A stretch of 64,000 bases of DNA from Balanoglossus misakiensis (taxonomy: Eukaryota > Hemichordata): positions 13,826,001-13,890,000 of the forward strand of contig CM082578.2 of the NCBI GenBank assembly GCA_040954595.2. Reading direction: 5' to 3'. Positions 45,201-58,300 of this stretch are shown one piece after another (the first letter of the stretch is position 1; every line of letters begins with the position of its first letter). The notes below the pieces were generated by a model. It was not told the origin of the DNA. It saw only the letters and a list, made by a program, of their open reading frames with translations, and made no database searches. Both the position numbers and the translations under genes were made by a program.

Positions 45201-48200
45201 CTAAATTCGCCGTGGTAGTAATAAGATCTACAACTACACATTTTCTCAATTTCAGGGGAGAAAAATAACGGTACAGTTCGTAGACTTAAAAGATCGCAGC
45301 ACAGTGTCGCTGAAGCGTGGCACTTTTATTTTGAAAACTTCCCTTTTCCCGTCAGCCTTTGTATTTTCGAGAAAAACACGGGAAAGTTTATGACGCAAGT
45401 CAGGATATTATGTTCTCAGGAAGTAAATGACCAAATTTGAACTGTCAAGTGGTAAATTTTGAACATCGAGAGTTATCGTTTACTTCTTGAATAAAACATC
45501 TTGGACACTGTTACTAGTAGTGATACATTACGCAAGGCGTCGTCCGTGTATAAGCACAGTCCCTCCTTTCTTGAGGGACTGTGGTATAAGCAATGGTCCA
45601 TAAATAGCAGCTCATTGACACATGCAGTGTGAAGTGTGTCTTGTTGAGCTCCAAATATAGCATCCATTAATTAACACTTGCCTTCATTTTGAGTTAAAAA
45701 TTACACATTCGGCAGTCAGCGTTTACACTTGGCTGCGTACACCTGTGCGGTCTTTGACGTCGTTGAAATCAGGCCAAACACTTGCAGTTGTGTTGGCTGC
45801 GCACTTGCAGAGTCACATAATAGGAGGCTGCTTGGGCAAAGATTTTGCTTTATAGTCGCGAGATAGAAGTTTTCGCTCAGCGGACAATGGCTGGATGCCG
45901 TCAGAATGTTACAGCGTGAGACTTCTACCTCGGGTGAGTAGGTTTTTTTTGCGCTTGCACTTTCGTACAGCAGGGAAGAATTTTATGAGGTCAGCAGAGA
46001 TCAACGGTCTTACAAACTGCACGAAGTTATCGCCGAGCTGCTGAACGGCTCCGAGGTGATCGAGCGTGCTTGCTCCGTGGATTTTTCTCTCTTCACTTTC
46101 GCCGCCGCGTGCCGTGCTCACGGTTAAAATTTCCACTTCGCTAGAGGGAAATTTGTGGTTCAGTTTTCAAGTAACGCAAAATGTGTTTTGCGGTTAAGCG
46201 GCTTTTTATTCGTTCATCCCGTTGGTTTCGTAGTACATTCATTGCTGCGGACCAGCTGTGCTTCTCAGATGTGTTAAAAAATCCAAAATGCCGTTTTTAA
46301 TCCGCTGATCATGAATACGGGTGTTCATCTGAATTCAACATGTTTGTTAGCCTGTCGTTATTAATTTTAGCAGTGACTGTCACGACAATATATTTAAATT
46401 AAATGCTTATCACAACAACAGGTTCCCTCTGTGAACTCAATCAGATGAAAAATAACCACCGTGGCGTTTGGACACGATTTCAATTAACATATCACAGTGA
46501 TGGCAACTACACTATATCAGGCCGTCCGTAAAATAATGAGAAAAACTGTATGGCCACACTGTGATCACGTACGATTACGTAACAAACAGTAAGCGTGGAT
46601 ATTAGCACATTCTATATAACGGTATCCAAGCTGAGTCTGAAACAAATCGATCTGGGCATGTGACTGTGAAACGCACACGTGGCTGGAACAGAGCCGAAGT
46701 CCCCGGATTTCTTTCGTTGCCACTAATAAAAGTACAACCCTGGACACCGTACTATTTTTAGAAAGTTAGAATAATTCACATCTCCACTTTATGATTATTG
46801 TTTGAATTCGACATAACAAAGGCGGGTACTAGAACATCGGGCATGGCTCGCATGCATTCAGTCAATACACCTTTTTTATATCGTATTTTTAACGAGACGC
46901 CATATGTGACTAGTTTGTATTTTATGATAACCTACTCTAATCATTTACTGATAACCGACTTAGGTCCTACTAATGTACACACGCGGCAAGCAGAAAATCA
47001 CAAATCACAATTCTGTGAGAGCACTACAGAAACCAAGATGTACTTCAATCATACCGGTCGCGACTTCAGGAAAAGATTTCTGCTTTGGTGTGGTTTGGGT
47101 CAAAACTGACGTTACGCAGACGTAGGCCTAATTGTCAGATATACCACTTTGACAAACATAAGTTTATTATATTCCTATTAAATGTCGTTTCCATGCTACA
47201 TTAAAACTACTTGTAAAATGTTTTTACAAATTACGCGCCATATTCGAAAACGTTTACATTTTTTGCGGCAAAGTATTCTGATCTTCGTTGTACAAGAGCT
47301 TTTGCATGTAGCATCCGGATTTTATGATTAAATTTAAACAGGCATTGTAATTTGTAAATATGAAAATTACACCATGCTTCACTTCTAAACGTTAATTAAA
47401 ACTGCTGCGACAGTCAATTGTACGAGCTCTGCAGGCAATTATTCCATTTCGCCTGAACACAAACCAGCGTGCTTATCTCTTGATTCTCATAGACAATCCA
47501 TCTTCGAGCATTATTGATTAGGTGTGCTTGAAAGACTACTTTTGTATCAGATGGATTTAACTCATCCTATCTCATACTCAGTGTAATACCATATTAATTA
47601 TAGCGAATCGATTTATTAAAGATACTATGTGTTATATTTGATTACCCTGTGCCGACAATACACAGGGGGTTTGTCATGTGCGTAGCTGTGCCTTTTGTAT
47701 GACTACATGTATGTCCACTGAGCATTAGTGGACGAAAGCAATTAATATCCTCATCAATTTCGATTTGTATTACAGCTTTTTTATTTGGATTGAAATTCTT
47801 ATATCCCAGAACTCTTTCTGTCTACTGTTCGTCGCTTCCCAAAGAGAATCCCAAACACTGTGTCATTTAACACATTGTAAAACAAGGTGTTGGGGATTGA
47901 TCTACCTCATACAACTTTACCGCGGCTACGAAATCGTCAGTCACGTGACCCCACCCACCCACTCGCAAGTCGAATTCTCCTCTTCGTGACGTCATCAAAC
48001 AATATCCTGACATACTACAGCATGAACTGACAGAATGTGCGAGAAGAACAACACTAACCGAAATCGGGGAAGTACATGTAATAGCAAGAGACACAGACTC
48101 GTTTCCTTGCGCGTTAAAATCAGGCCGTAGATAAACCACATATTCATTCATTTCTCGAGGGTCTATGGATAAACGCATCAAACTATACACAATTAGATGA

Positions 48201-51200
48201 TATATTTAGCTTTTATTCCATGGGATTTAAAACTCTATTTTTCTATTTCCGGTACACCTGTCGCAATCATAAAAGATTGACACGCCGACCGATCATTCGT
48301 TTGTAAAAGAACTTGAAAAGAACATCCGAAAACGGCGAGCCCATTTACTTGCGATGACTTCATAAAAAATAGCCATTACAAGCAATTCCCAGCGTACTAA
48401 TAGCCCTGTCGAGCTGGTGTGATTTTCAACTCGTCCGTTGAAATTGCTCTCGTTTCCGTGAACCAGGAGCAGGTGGGGGGAAATCGCCTCGTCATGTTTT
48501 CTATCCGAAGAAAATGTCTCGCGTTATCGCCTTATTCTCAGTACGACAACTTGATGACACCAATATCTTTCCATGATTGCCACATCTGTGCCACCCAGGT
48601 AAAACAAACCTCGGCTCCTGTGCGAGTAGGAAAAATCAGCTGTCCTGCCGTGTTGGAAGCGGGGGAATGTGTACGGTGTGGTAGGAATACCGCGAAGCAA
48701 CAGGTCTTGTCAGACACTGTCACAGTAACTTTGTGTGGGGTTTTATGCGAGTTTAGGGCACTCTTCTGCTTTTGCACATTGGACAAATTTGACCCGACCG
48801 AGATATTCTTTTAGTAATTTTTAGCCATCGTGTCCCGACACGCACAACGCAGTTTCTATTTTCAGTGACTACGAATGCACGTGTTGCTATTTGTGCCACT
48901 GGGGACAAATCGGGTCTCATTTTAAACAATGTCGATAGGCGCACCGAATCTAACACGAGAAGTCACCAACTGCCCGTTGCTTGATAGCAAATGGTCCACC
49001 CCTTATCACGTGATCGTACATCGCTGTAACTTATGAAGAAAGCTACGGAAATTGCCACATAAAAAATGGCTTGTTTTTTCTTGGCCATGGTATCATAAAA
49101 CTACATAACTTCCTTTGCCCATTGTTTAATGCATTTACAGAGTTGGGGGTCACACCTGCAGCTGTTAGGGTCTCGGGTCTCGTTGCCTTACTTTTATAAT
49201 AACATTGTGATAGACATTTCCACTACAACGTAACCACAGCCATGTATTTTGCATGTTATAAGACTGGCACCTACAAAATAGAATATGTTGTAGAAATAGA
49301 ATATGGTGCATATATTCATATATCATACACTTTTAGGTACACATAAAGAAAAGCCTGGAAAATGATGTTTGGATTTCACAGTGGAGTGACTGTGGTTCAC
49401 TGTATACTTCATTCTCATTTATTATGACGCCGGAAAGCGCAGGCGTGACTTTGATAGGACAACTTGTGAAATATGCAAATATACTTCATGCAGTATTTTA
49501 TTGGAGCATGTGTCGAGTTACGATTTAAATATGCAAATTACTATCGTTGAAAAATGCTCACTATATCTGATATCTGGCGTGTTCGGCACACTCCGTAGCA
49601 AGTCTGTCGAACTGTGAATAGTATCCATGGTATCAATCATTCCGGATGCGGGTTTTCAGTTTCTAATTCACACTGGTGCAGTGGCAGTGGGACTTCATAC
49701 ACAATTTAGAACGGCAGGGGATACGCTTTTTTAAGGTGGGTCACACAACCAGTAACATTTAATCCCTACAACTATCCCGTCAGGTGAGAGACAGTCCATC
49801 GCGAAAACTGACGTGTGAAACTTAACCCAATCCGCTTTGGTGCTGACCCCCCTCCCCAGTTCATCCAAACGAGATTCCTCTTGAACGGAAGCGAAACGCG
49901 GGATGATAAAATAACGAGGTAAACGTAGATTTCTTTCCGTTTAGATTGATCGGCTTCGATGAATTTTGCAACAGTGATCACCGGCATGTAGCGATGTTAT
50001 GACATATCTTTGTATCCTCTGTTGAAATGTCTGGTCGTTCTGTGTTACGCGAAGGAAATTACTTTGGCATGCGTCAGATTTTTAAGCTTAATTGACAGAC
50101 AATCGTGTAACACAGCAATACCTAAATCCAACGGCTATGGCGAAACGTTTTAATTTGATTGGCACAACTCCAGGATACCAGCTTTCCATTTAATATTTGT
50201 ACATGTATATCCTTTGCAATATCTTCGAGTCTAGTTTGAAATCACATATAATCAATTTGTGAGAATAAAATTCTGCAACTGTCCGCTCACGTGCGCTTGC
50301 ACGTTTTAGCCATAATTTCAAAGCAACCACAACTGTCTTTTGCATCTGTTGCACCGTTGTTTTGCGCGGTCGACGAATAATTCTACCCTATGACAGACAC
50401 CAGAAAGATATATGTATACGTAACTGGGGGCAACATACGTTGTCCTCCGAAATACAATCATTTCTGCTTTATTTTAGTCCAGACAGACAAACGTACGCAT
50501 CCTCTTTTGGCCTCTATTCTTCTCATGCCGTACAAGCTGACGGTGATTTACGCTCCCCTTTGCCCGTAGCAGTTGTTGATCACAACACCATTTTGCATAA
50601 TACGTGATGGTACGGCGTTCTAAATTTGTCAGAAATAATATTTGGATTTTTGGATAATCGGATCAGATAACTGGTGATGTAGATTCAATTTTATTGCATT
50701 GTGTCCACCATTTGTTGTCTGCTGGAATGGTACGGCGATGATCACGCGTTGGCAGTTTGAGATTGATGAAAACGTGTGAACACTTGTTTGGTATTATGTC
50801 TCCGGCCGTCGCTGTCTCTGCCTGACTCTATCTCTCTCTCTCTGCGCCTGACTGCACGTCTGCCTGTTTGTCTGTCTCTGACTTTCTCTATCAGATGTGC
50901 CCGTTTGTAAATGTGTGTATGAGGAGTACTGACCATATCATCGTAAAGCTATGATGAGAATTTAATTAACTGAAGGTGGCATCGCATTAATAGTTAAATA
51001 TGTCCTTCCGTGAATGTGCGCCTGTTCATTTCAATGGTCAACCATCATCTATTCACATCCCAATTATGCGTATCGCCCACGTTCCATTCGTAGATTGTTT
51101 GGGAGAGGGAAAGTGGATGTCGTTTCTTTCACAGATCAGGAAACACAGATGTTTCCTTTAATAGTACTAAAACGAGAGCGTCGACTGTGAGATCTTTACG

Positions 51201-52148
51201 CGGATGCACTCATTACTTACATTTAGAAAACATCACCACCGTAAAACCCAATCACAGTGAATGAAGATTCGTGACGAGTATGAAAATCCCGCACTGTTGT
51301 TTTAATGCGCACTCGTGTCCTGGGCAATGGGTGATACCACAGGCGACTGAGTGAAAACTTTGAACATATTATTACCAACAAGGGATATGCGGTCGATTGC
51401 GAGAGAATTCCAGCGGACACTTGCACGGAGGTGTCATTCACCTCTCTGGAGATGTGCATCAATCACATGTATACTGCAGGTAAAATGACACCACCTTCAG
51501 TCATTACTGATGGAGTTAATGCCTGTCGGAGATAAGAAAGCTCGACAGTAGGCCTATCACTGACAATGATACCGGGGGAGGGGGTTGACATATTCAACGG
51601 CGACAGAAATCAGCGTTCCATCCAGCGTATAATCACCTGCTGCAGTGTTATTAGCAATCAGCCTGTTTCCATATTGACATCAAATACTCAATGTGCCGTC
51701 CCTCTCCTATCCGAGACTGAAAGATGTTTCGCGGTTCATAATTACGACCGTCACTCAATCACTGCATTTGCTCAACAGACAGTGGATACGCCGACTGATA
51801 ATCCGTCAAACATTAGAATCCCAGCTTACCACCTAAACAGTGAAACATTCCTCGGTCAGAGCAGAAATAAAAATTTCCAAAGTTCAAGGCTTACACAAAA
51901 GCGAACTGTATGCTTATCATAGCCGTCTATTCTGACCCCCCTCGCCTGTAACGGCACTGATATACACGTAAGTTGCAAGTTGCGTAAACACCACACACAC
52001 ACACGTAGTACGTACATTTCATATCTGAAAACTGAATGTTAGCGAGAATGACACTCTCAGGAATCATGTCACAAGAACATCGTCCTGTTCATTTTTGTAA
52101 TTCAGCATCACAGTGATTTTAACTGTAACGTTCCTCTATTTTTTTGCA
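39267..52148. other. Long stretch without supported genes
   Basis: If the EDEM1 N-terminal exons are in the window, they lie on the minus strand here or beyond. Motif searches for FE..IR, HAFP.DEL and DALDTL codons found no match. A minus-strand frame at 45909-46140 has coding-like third positions but no family. A G12 run is at 42610-42621, a hairpin CAGTCCCTC/GAGGGACTG at about 45558-45582, and CCCTGTG/CACAGGG at about 47644. Confidence 0.45.
42610..42621. repeat. G12 homopolymer
   Basis: Twelve G in a row in otherwise AT-rich sequence. Confidence 0.9.
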
Positions 52149-52196
52149 GGCACAAGATGGCAGACATCTTTAATGTGAAATGCTCGCTTTGATATT
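52149..52196 (+). promoter_or_regulatory. GPCR 5'UTR splice acceptor and upstream ORFs
   Basis: A strong acceptor (CTATTTTTTTGCAG) ends at 52149, so the receptor mRNA has at least one upstream non-coding exon. The 5' leader then carries three short ORFs. One at 52157-52192 encodes 11 residues, MADIFNVKCSL. One at 52173-52178 is a start directly followed by stop. One at 52180-52200 has a stop that overlaps the receptor start codon. The TGA at 52176 is in frame with the receptor, so its coding region cannot extend upstream. Confidence 0.6.
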
Positions 52197-53279
52197 ATGA
52201 CGTACACCCTCTTATATACCGTTCCACAACCAATTCTATCAGGAGAACACAACATGGCATCTGAACAAGTACCAGAGGACAACACAACAGCGTGGTTACC
52301 TAGCAACGACTCGTTGTTACTTCAGTATGAATACGAGAAGTTGATGTTGGTGCAAGAAAACTCGCGGGGACCGTTGGCGTTCTTGTGGATTTTAATATTA
52401 TTGGTTGGAGTTATGAGCAATGTCGGATTTTTGTACGTCAGATCCAAAGTTGCATACATGCAGACTGTCACCAATTGCTACCTTATGAACCTTGGCTTGG
52501 CCGATATTACTTTTCTGACAATTACAGTGCCACTTGAAACGAGCGATCTTTTCTTCGGTATCGGGCGTTTCTATCACACCTTGTACTGTGCTTTGTCAAC
52601 GGGTGTCACGCACCTATCAAACTATACGTCCATGCTGACTCTTGCTATGATCACGGTTGAAAGATACTTCGCCATCTGCAGACCCTTTCAAGCCGAGCGT
52701 ATCAGTACAAAAAGCAGGGCCATGAAAGTGATCGTCATCACGTGGATAGTGTCAATCCTGTTCGCCTTCGTGTTCACCATATCATGCTTTGCTAACGGTA
52801 CCAGTCACATGACGCACATAGCATTGATTCTTCAAACATTGCCGTTCTACGCCTCCATGACAACCATCACCGCTCTAAACGTCATCATTGTCAAGCAGCT
52901 CACTGGCCGGGGACAGGCAATTTCCGCCCAAGAAACGGAGGCGCGAGCAGAGAGACTTCAGGTGGTGAAGTTGCTGATTGTCACGGAACTGGTGTTTTTC
53001 GCGTGCGTCTTTCCCTACTATCTGGTGGACTTCATCATAGGCACGCAGGAGCTAACACAGGCCTGCGTGCAGAACAACCCAGTGGGGTCGTGTATGTCTT
53101 TGAAAGAACTCTACTGTGTGATGGTCTCGATGAAAACCCTCATGTACATTAACTCTGCAATAAACCCAATCATCTACAACGTCATGAGCTCGCGTTACCG
53201 GCAGGCCTTTCTGGATGCTTTCAAATGCTCCAAAAGAAGCTCGGCCGACTCCAACATGTACACATCCGCGCGCTTCTGA
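52197..53279 (+). CDS. Rhodopsin-family G protein-coupled peptide receptor
   Basis: A 360-residue receptor in one coding exon. It has an extracellular N terminus with NTT and NDS sequons, then seven membrane helices: TM1 about 58-82 (N75), TM2 92-117 (LAD, D103), TM3 from C131 to ERY 155-157, TM4 177-197 (W183), TM5 205-234 (P216), TM6 256-281 and TM7 303-328 ending NPIIY. C131 can pair with C197. The tail has C344 as a palmitoylation candidate. The ERYFAICRPFQA and TNCYLMNLGLAD motifs resemble the group containing ghrelin/motilin, neuromedin U and TRH receptors, so a peptide ligand is likely, but no orthology can be claimed. TM6 reads CVFP where the family has CWxP. The start may be residue 1 or the better-context Met20 (52254). 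The intracellular loops are short. Confidence 0.93.
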   Translation: MTYTLLYTVPQPILSGEHNMASEQVPEDNTTAWLPSNDSLLLQYEYEKLMLVQENSRGPLAFLWILILLVGVMSNVGFLYVRSKVAYMQTVTNCYLMNLGLADITFLTITVPLETSDLFFGIGRFYHTLYCALSTGVTHLSNYTSMLTLAMITVERYFAICRPFQAERISTKSRAMKVIVITWIVSILFAFVFTISCFANGTSHMTHIALILQTLPFYASMTTITALNVIIVKQLTGRGQAISAQETEARAERLQVVKLLIVTELVFFACVFPYYLVDFIIGTQELTQACVQNNPVGSCMSLKELYCVMVSMKTLMYINSAINPIIYNVMSSRYRQAFLDAFKCSKRSSADSNMYTSARF

Positions 53280-55350
53280 CTAGCAAGGCGCCGATGGAGA
53301 GAAAATTCAGCCACCTCCATGCAAATGGTAACAACAATGTCCGAGGATTAAACACTGTACTGTCATCAAGAAATGTGTAGAAAATCCCTGCTCTCGGGAG
53401 ATCAGAGCTTTCTTACCAAGTAGAGAAATGCCACTCTGGGTACTAAAATCGATGACGCATGGCAAGGGAATAAATGGAATATATGTGTAACTTGATGACA
53501 GGAAAAGATTGTTCAGATAATGTCCGCAATCTCATTAATGCATTAATGCCTGCGGAATTTTGCATGGGACGAAATCCTCGGCTGAATTTCTATCCATCGG
53601 CCGCCTCTCTTTAATCAACATATATATATATGCCTTTATATTATTACTTGTGTTATATTTCAAGTTTATTTTGTGTGTTGTAGAGCTTTATTGGTATGAA
53701 TGGAATATGCTCCATAATCATGCCGTGATTATGACATGTTTGCTAAATATTATTGATGTAAATATTAAAAGTTTTGTATTACTTTTCATGACGAGTATAC
53801 CGTCATTGTTACGTTATAATATAAATAATTCCAAAAGACACTTTTTCCACATTATTTGTTGTTACTTTCTTTCCACTTTCATGTTGGAGATCAGACGTGT
53901 GACACTTTAAGGTAAAATGTATGAAAAGAATGTCATTGACAGTGGAGAGCTTAAAGAAACACCCTTCTTCTATGACACTGAGAAACTTTCCCTTTGGTTG
54001 GGAAGGATGATTGTGCTCGCTACTTATTTTCACTGGCACAGTTTATTATCTCAATCACTTGTACAGACGGTAGCTATAGTATATTATATAAAAAGCATCT
54101 ATAAATAATTTAAAGTTTCTGTAAATGATTTGATGATTGGGTGGAGTGATTGATTCATTTTGTCATGCCTTTTTCACTGTATTATCCATTCCTGGAGTTT
54201 ACCATTATATTACATTTTCAAAATGGTTTATAGCTTTTGAGTCAATTGCACATGAAATCGGATGATCTTATTGTGTGCATGTTTTACATTGTTGAAGTTT
54301 GTGTGTTTGTTGGTTTTTTTTCCGGGGTGGGGGGGGGGGGGGTGGGGGGTTAGAGTGAAATGTTTACTTGAGGATTTTGGTGCCCAGCGCTACATACACG
54401 ATGGGAATGTGTATACAATATAGGATAATGTAATGTATGGTCATTTGCTTGAACTCTCAGATCGACGCTAGCAATTACATCTAGAGACTATGATGTAAAT
54501 CAGTGTCGAAATACTTGACTTGTACATATATCATTCTCTGGGAAATCTTTCTTTTGAAATTATATTTGAATGAAGTGGTAAGGAGTTGAAGAAAGCACAA
54601 AAGGGCATTTAAAATATATTTATCGGACATAATATAACACAATTTTTCATATTACATAGTGCATTCGTTATTTCCTGATATTTCCTTGTAATATATAAGC
54701 ATGTATTGAAAATGGCATTTCTTCATCTGTGTTGGAAATTTCAATGTCACAAAACATATGGTAATATGTATAATTTTAGACATGAAAATGTGTTCAGCAC
54801 GACTGTACCATCTACTTAGCACTATACACATGTAATTTGTTTTGTTGGGGAGTTCCTAATTATATAACTTAAGTAGTACATACCTCGGGGACATATTTTC
54901 AGAAAAAAGTAAAGTCTTGAAAATAATTTAATTCTTACTTGAATTAAAGTGTAGGGGGGGGGGAGTCTTCGAAATCAAAGAAGAAAACAAAGAAAAAATC
55001 ATTACGTCATATTTTCTTCATAGACTTAACACACAGATTATGGCTGCCATTTTGAATTTCAAATTTGAGACAACTGTATTCAAAATTTTGCACAGTGAAC
55101 CCAAAAATCTGTTTCTGTAGTGCCTTATGGAGTGTATCCAGTATTACTGACCTGTTCTATAGTTTATCTGTGCATTTACTTCTGTGCGTATTGACTCCCA
55201 GGTTATGTTTGCGGAAGTTATACTTTCAGTTGAGCAGTTTGTAAAACTGACGTTAGTGTTGTGAGTATAACTATAACTGTGTGAAGATCAACTTTAACGC
55301 TGTCAACTTTACAAACTTAGCCTTGATCATTGGTGATTATTGCAAATAAA
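53280..55350 (+). other. Likely GPCR 3'UTR and AT-rich flank
   Basis: AT-rich sequence after the receptor stop. AATAAA signals lie at 53469 and 55345, so the 3'UTR could be about 190 nt or about 2 kb. The open frames at 53560-53910 and 53917-54108 are AT-driven and not supported as genes. G-rich homopolymers occur at 54324-54349 and 54955-54963. Confidence 0.45.
54324..54349. repeat. G-rich homopolymer tract
   Basis: A nearly pure G tract with two T interruptions, preceded by a T run. Confidence 0.85.
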
Positions 55351-58300
55351 GTCAATAGATGTATTTTGACATTTGATGTATTGAATTTAATTGTTGAATT
55401 TTAGGCTGAAGCCTATGGTATAGGAAATTGTACAAGAGGGAAATACATCAATGATTCGTTGGTAATAAACGGTAAACTTTACACATTAAAGCTTTCACCT
55501 TCTTTGTTTGGGGTTTTAATTTTTACCGCTTCCGTAGTCGAAAGACCAGACTGGAAAAATGAAAACGGAGGGTGAATTGGAAAGGGGCTTATTCGCAAGA
55601 ACGAGGACAGACAAGATTCATGTAAATGTGAGCTCCCATGAAGAAGGTAACAGTGAGACTCTCACATGAATAGTAAATTATTTAGATGATTTACTCGACC
55701 TGTCTTTGACAGATGACATACGTAAGGCCTGCTGGGAGCAATGGTAGGTTTTAAACAAGGAAACTTTTGAAAAGAGTGCTCACATAATTGAACCAGCATG
55801 ATGTCTGTATTCTTTACATGTCTCTACGACACAATTAAATTATGTACTTCATATGTAAGTGTGCAATGAAGGTCTTTGTCAGAATATGGCCATGAAATGA
55901 CCCGTAGAAAATGCATGTCGACGTTGCTTCACTGCCTACATTAAAAAATAAATATAACTGTTCAAGCATCTTCAGTTTAATAGCCTGAGACTGCATACTC
56001 AATTCGAATGGTGCCATTACTGTCGTCACTACTAATACAGGTTATAAAAGAATGCTGAACAAAGGCATTTACCTTTGGATTAATTTTAACAAATACAAAT
56101 TAAAAATTAAAAAAAATCCTGTATTATAATGGTCAGCATACTTCTCGAAGAATTGACTTGCTCGCAAAAACGCCTGTAAACAATCTCTCATCAGATGGCA
56201 GTACAGAAGTATTCATTATTTTGTCCGTTCTGAGAAGGATGACATTGTTTCAAAATTAAAGGCGCAAAGAGCATATTCTTCTGAAGAGCAGAACGTGCTT
56301 ATAAACCTGGGTTTGATGAAGTTTTGAAGAGTTAAATTTGCAAATTTGGGAACTATACTAAATATTAATGGCATTGTCGATTAGTCACGCTACACTACGC
56401 TCCCCCAAATAAATCAACGCTCAATGCGAAGGATGACATTGTTTTCGAAATTAAAAACGCAGTCAGCATATTCTTTGTGGCCTTCTGACGATACTGTTCC
56501 ATAAATCACCTGCTTCATTCGTGTCAATGTCCTTTACCACAGGTCACTCGCAGGTGTTTGACAAAAACACCAATGCTTAGTTTATACGAAGAATCAGTAG
56601 TTCAGTTATTGCACTGCGCACATGATGATCATGGCCACTTTTGAACTGAAACACGTCAACATCGTCCTTGAGAGGTGGGGCTCAGATTGTTCGAACAATA
56701 CACTACCAGTATACTCGCACATAATTAAATGAAGACATATATTTCCGCCTTTATGAAAAATATGACTTGAGTATCAGCGTTGATCTGATTCATTGAATGA
56801 CATGAAATATAAACGGCGCTGTGGTATGTGTTCTAATGATGATTGCATGCAAGATTTCTCTCCTGTCATTAGCGTAGGGACTTACCCATGGGTAATGAAT
56901 ATTTTTTCACATTCCATGGTCTTGTATTGAGAACAGCAAAAAAACATGCTGAATAATTGCCACATGCTTGAAATTTTAAAAAAGCCTCACGGTAGTGAAC
57001 ATGATACAAAATGTAATACACTATGTCAACCAAGTTTATTAAGCTTCATCGTAGCTTTGTTTGTAAAGGTATTCTGTGACTTCATACATGTCACCATGGG
57101 AAGTTGTCACAATGAAAATGTAACCAACACCCGATAATTATCTATCATTCATCATTGATTATATTGATATTTTTTTAAACGGAAACTACTACTAATGAAA
57201 CGCGCTTCGGGTGTTATGGTAAAGATATCATAATCTTTCCCGAAGCATGAATAAAACTTGGTCTTCTTTCATTTGGTACAAAACATATCCCATACATGCT
57301 TTTTCAGTTATTGTCAAGAGAAATGTCATCATACAGTCTTCTATCGCTGACGAATGCACAAATTAAAAAAAGTACCAAGATCAAGCCTACCAAAAGGTAT
57401 TGTGGTTGAAGCTATTGTACATTTTCGACGTACACACTAAAAAATAAAAATCGCCTACTCGATCTGCACGCATTCATGGGAACCGACAATACTCACGCTT
57501 TTACTTGGCGCCACTTTGTACTCGAACACTTCAATCACGTAAAAGCCCACGATCTCTTTTGTCCCCAGATTTAGAACTGTTGATTTCCCGCGAGAAATGA
57601 TATTCGGCGACAAATGAGTAATGATTTCAGCACAGCATAGAAGAGCGATATCGCGTCTCTATTATCGGAGAAAGCATCTGTCAGGTATAGCTAACATATG
57701 TCGACACTTTTCAAAGGGGAAATGTGTCGTTGTTCGAGAACGGGGTAACTGTAATGTGGAAGTTTGCGTTGTATTTCGACGTGACGCCAAAGAAACGCGT
57801 GTGGTTTCAATAACCTGTCACCTACCCTAATTTTACCTACTGACGGATCTGTGAGCCCAAGACTCCAGCGGTGCCACCTTGGCGGTTTTTTGCCTCTTAA
57901 ATGGGTTGATTTTTGCTGTGGACGATTTCTCGCAATAACTCGTTCGCAGCAAAATGAGCACATTGGAGGCACAGTAACCGCCAGATTGGCACCAGTAGAT
58001 CGATGGACCCACAGCTACTGCCGACCCTAAACTTTTGAAGAGCCAAATAAATCTTGAAGTAAACAAATCATCATAACTTACACTAGAATGAACACAGGAG
58101 TAGGAAAAATGCAAAAATACTGTAAATACGGTAAGAAGAATTTCTAGATGTCTGCTGGATTTAAAGGCCTATCACGGAGAAATGGAGTATAACGACAACA
58201 TCGCATGGTGGCGCTATTGGTAAGTATGGACGGGTGTACCACACGAGGTAGTAGCAATGTCTGTTCCTCTGCCTGCGTGTATGTGTCATCGATATCTCAA

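Noticed and set aside
47521-47600. Minus-strand codons resembling the DELNP motif of EDEM N-terminal exons
   Set aside because: A TAG stop lies immediately before the motif in the same frame and the flanking residues do not match EDEM.
48419-48814. 131-codon plus-strand frame with an open antisense frame
   Set aside because: Both strands are open without motifs, typical of chance in locally GC-balanced sequence.
53560-53910. Hydrophobic 116-codon frame after the GPCR
   Set aside because: Hydrophobicity follows from T-rich codons in what is probably the receptor 3'UTR. It has no helix pattern or homology.
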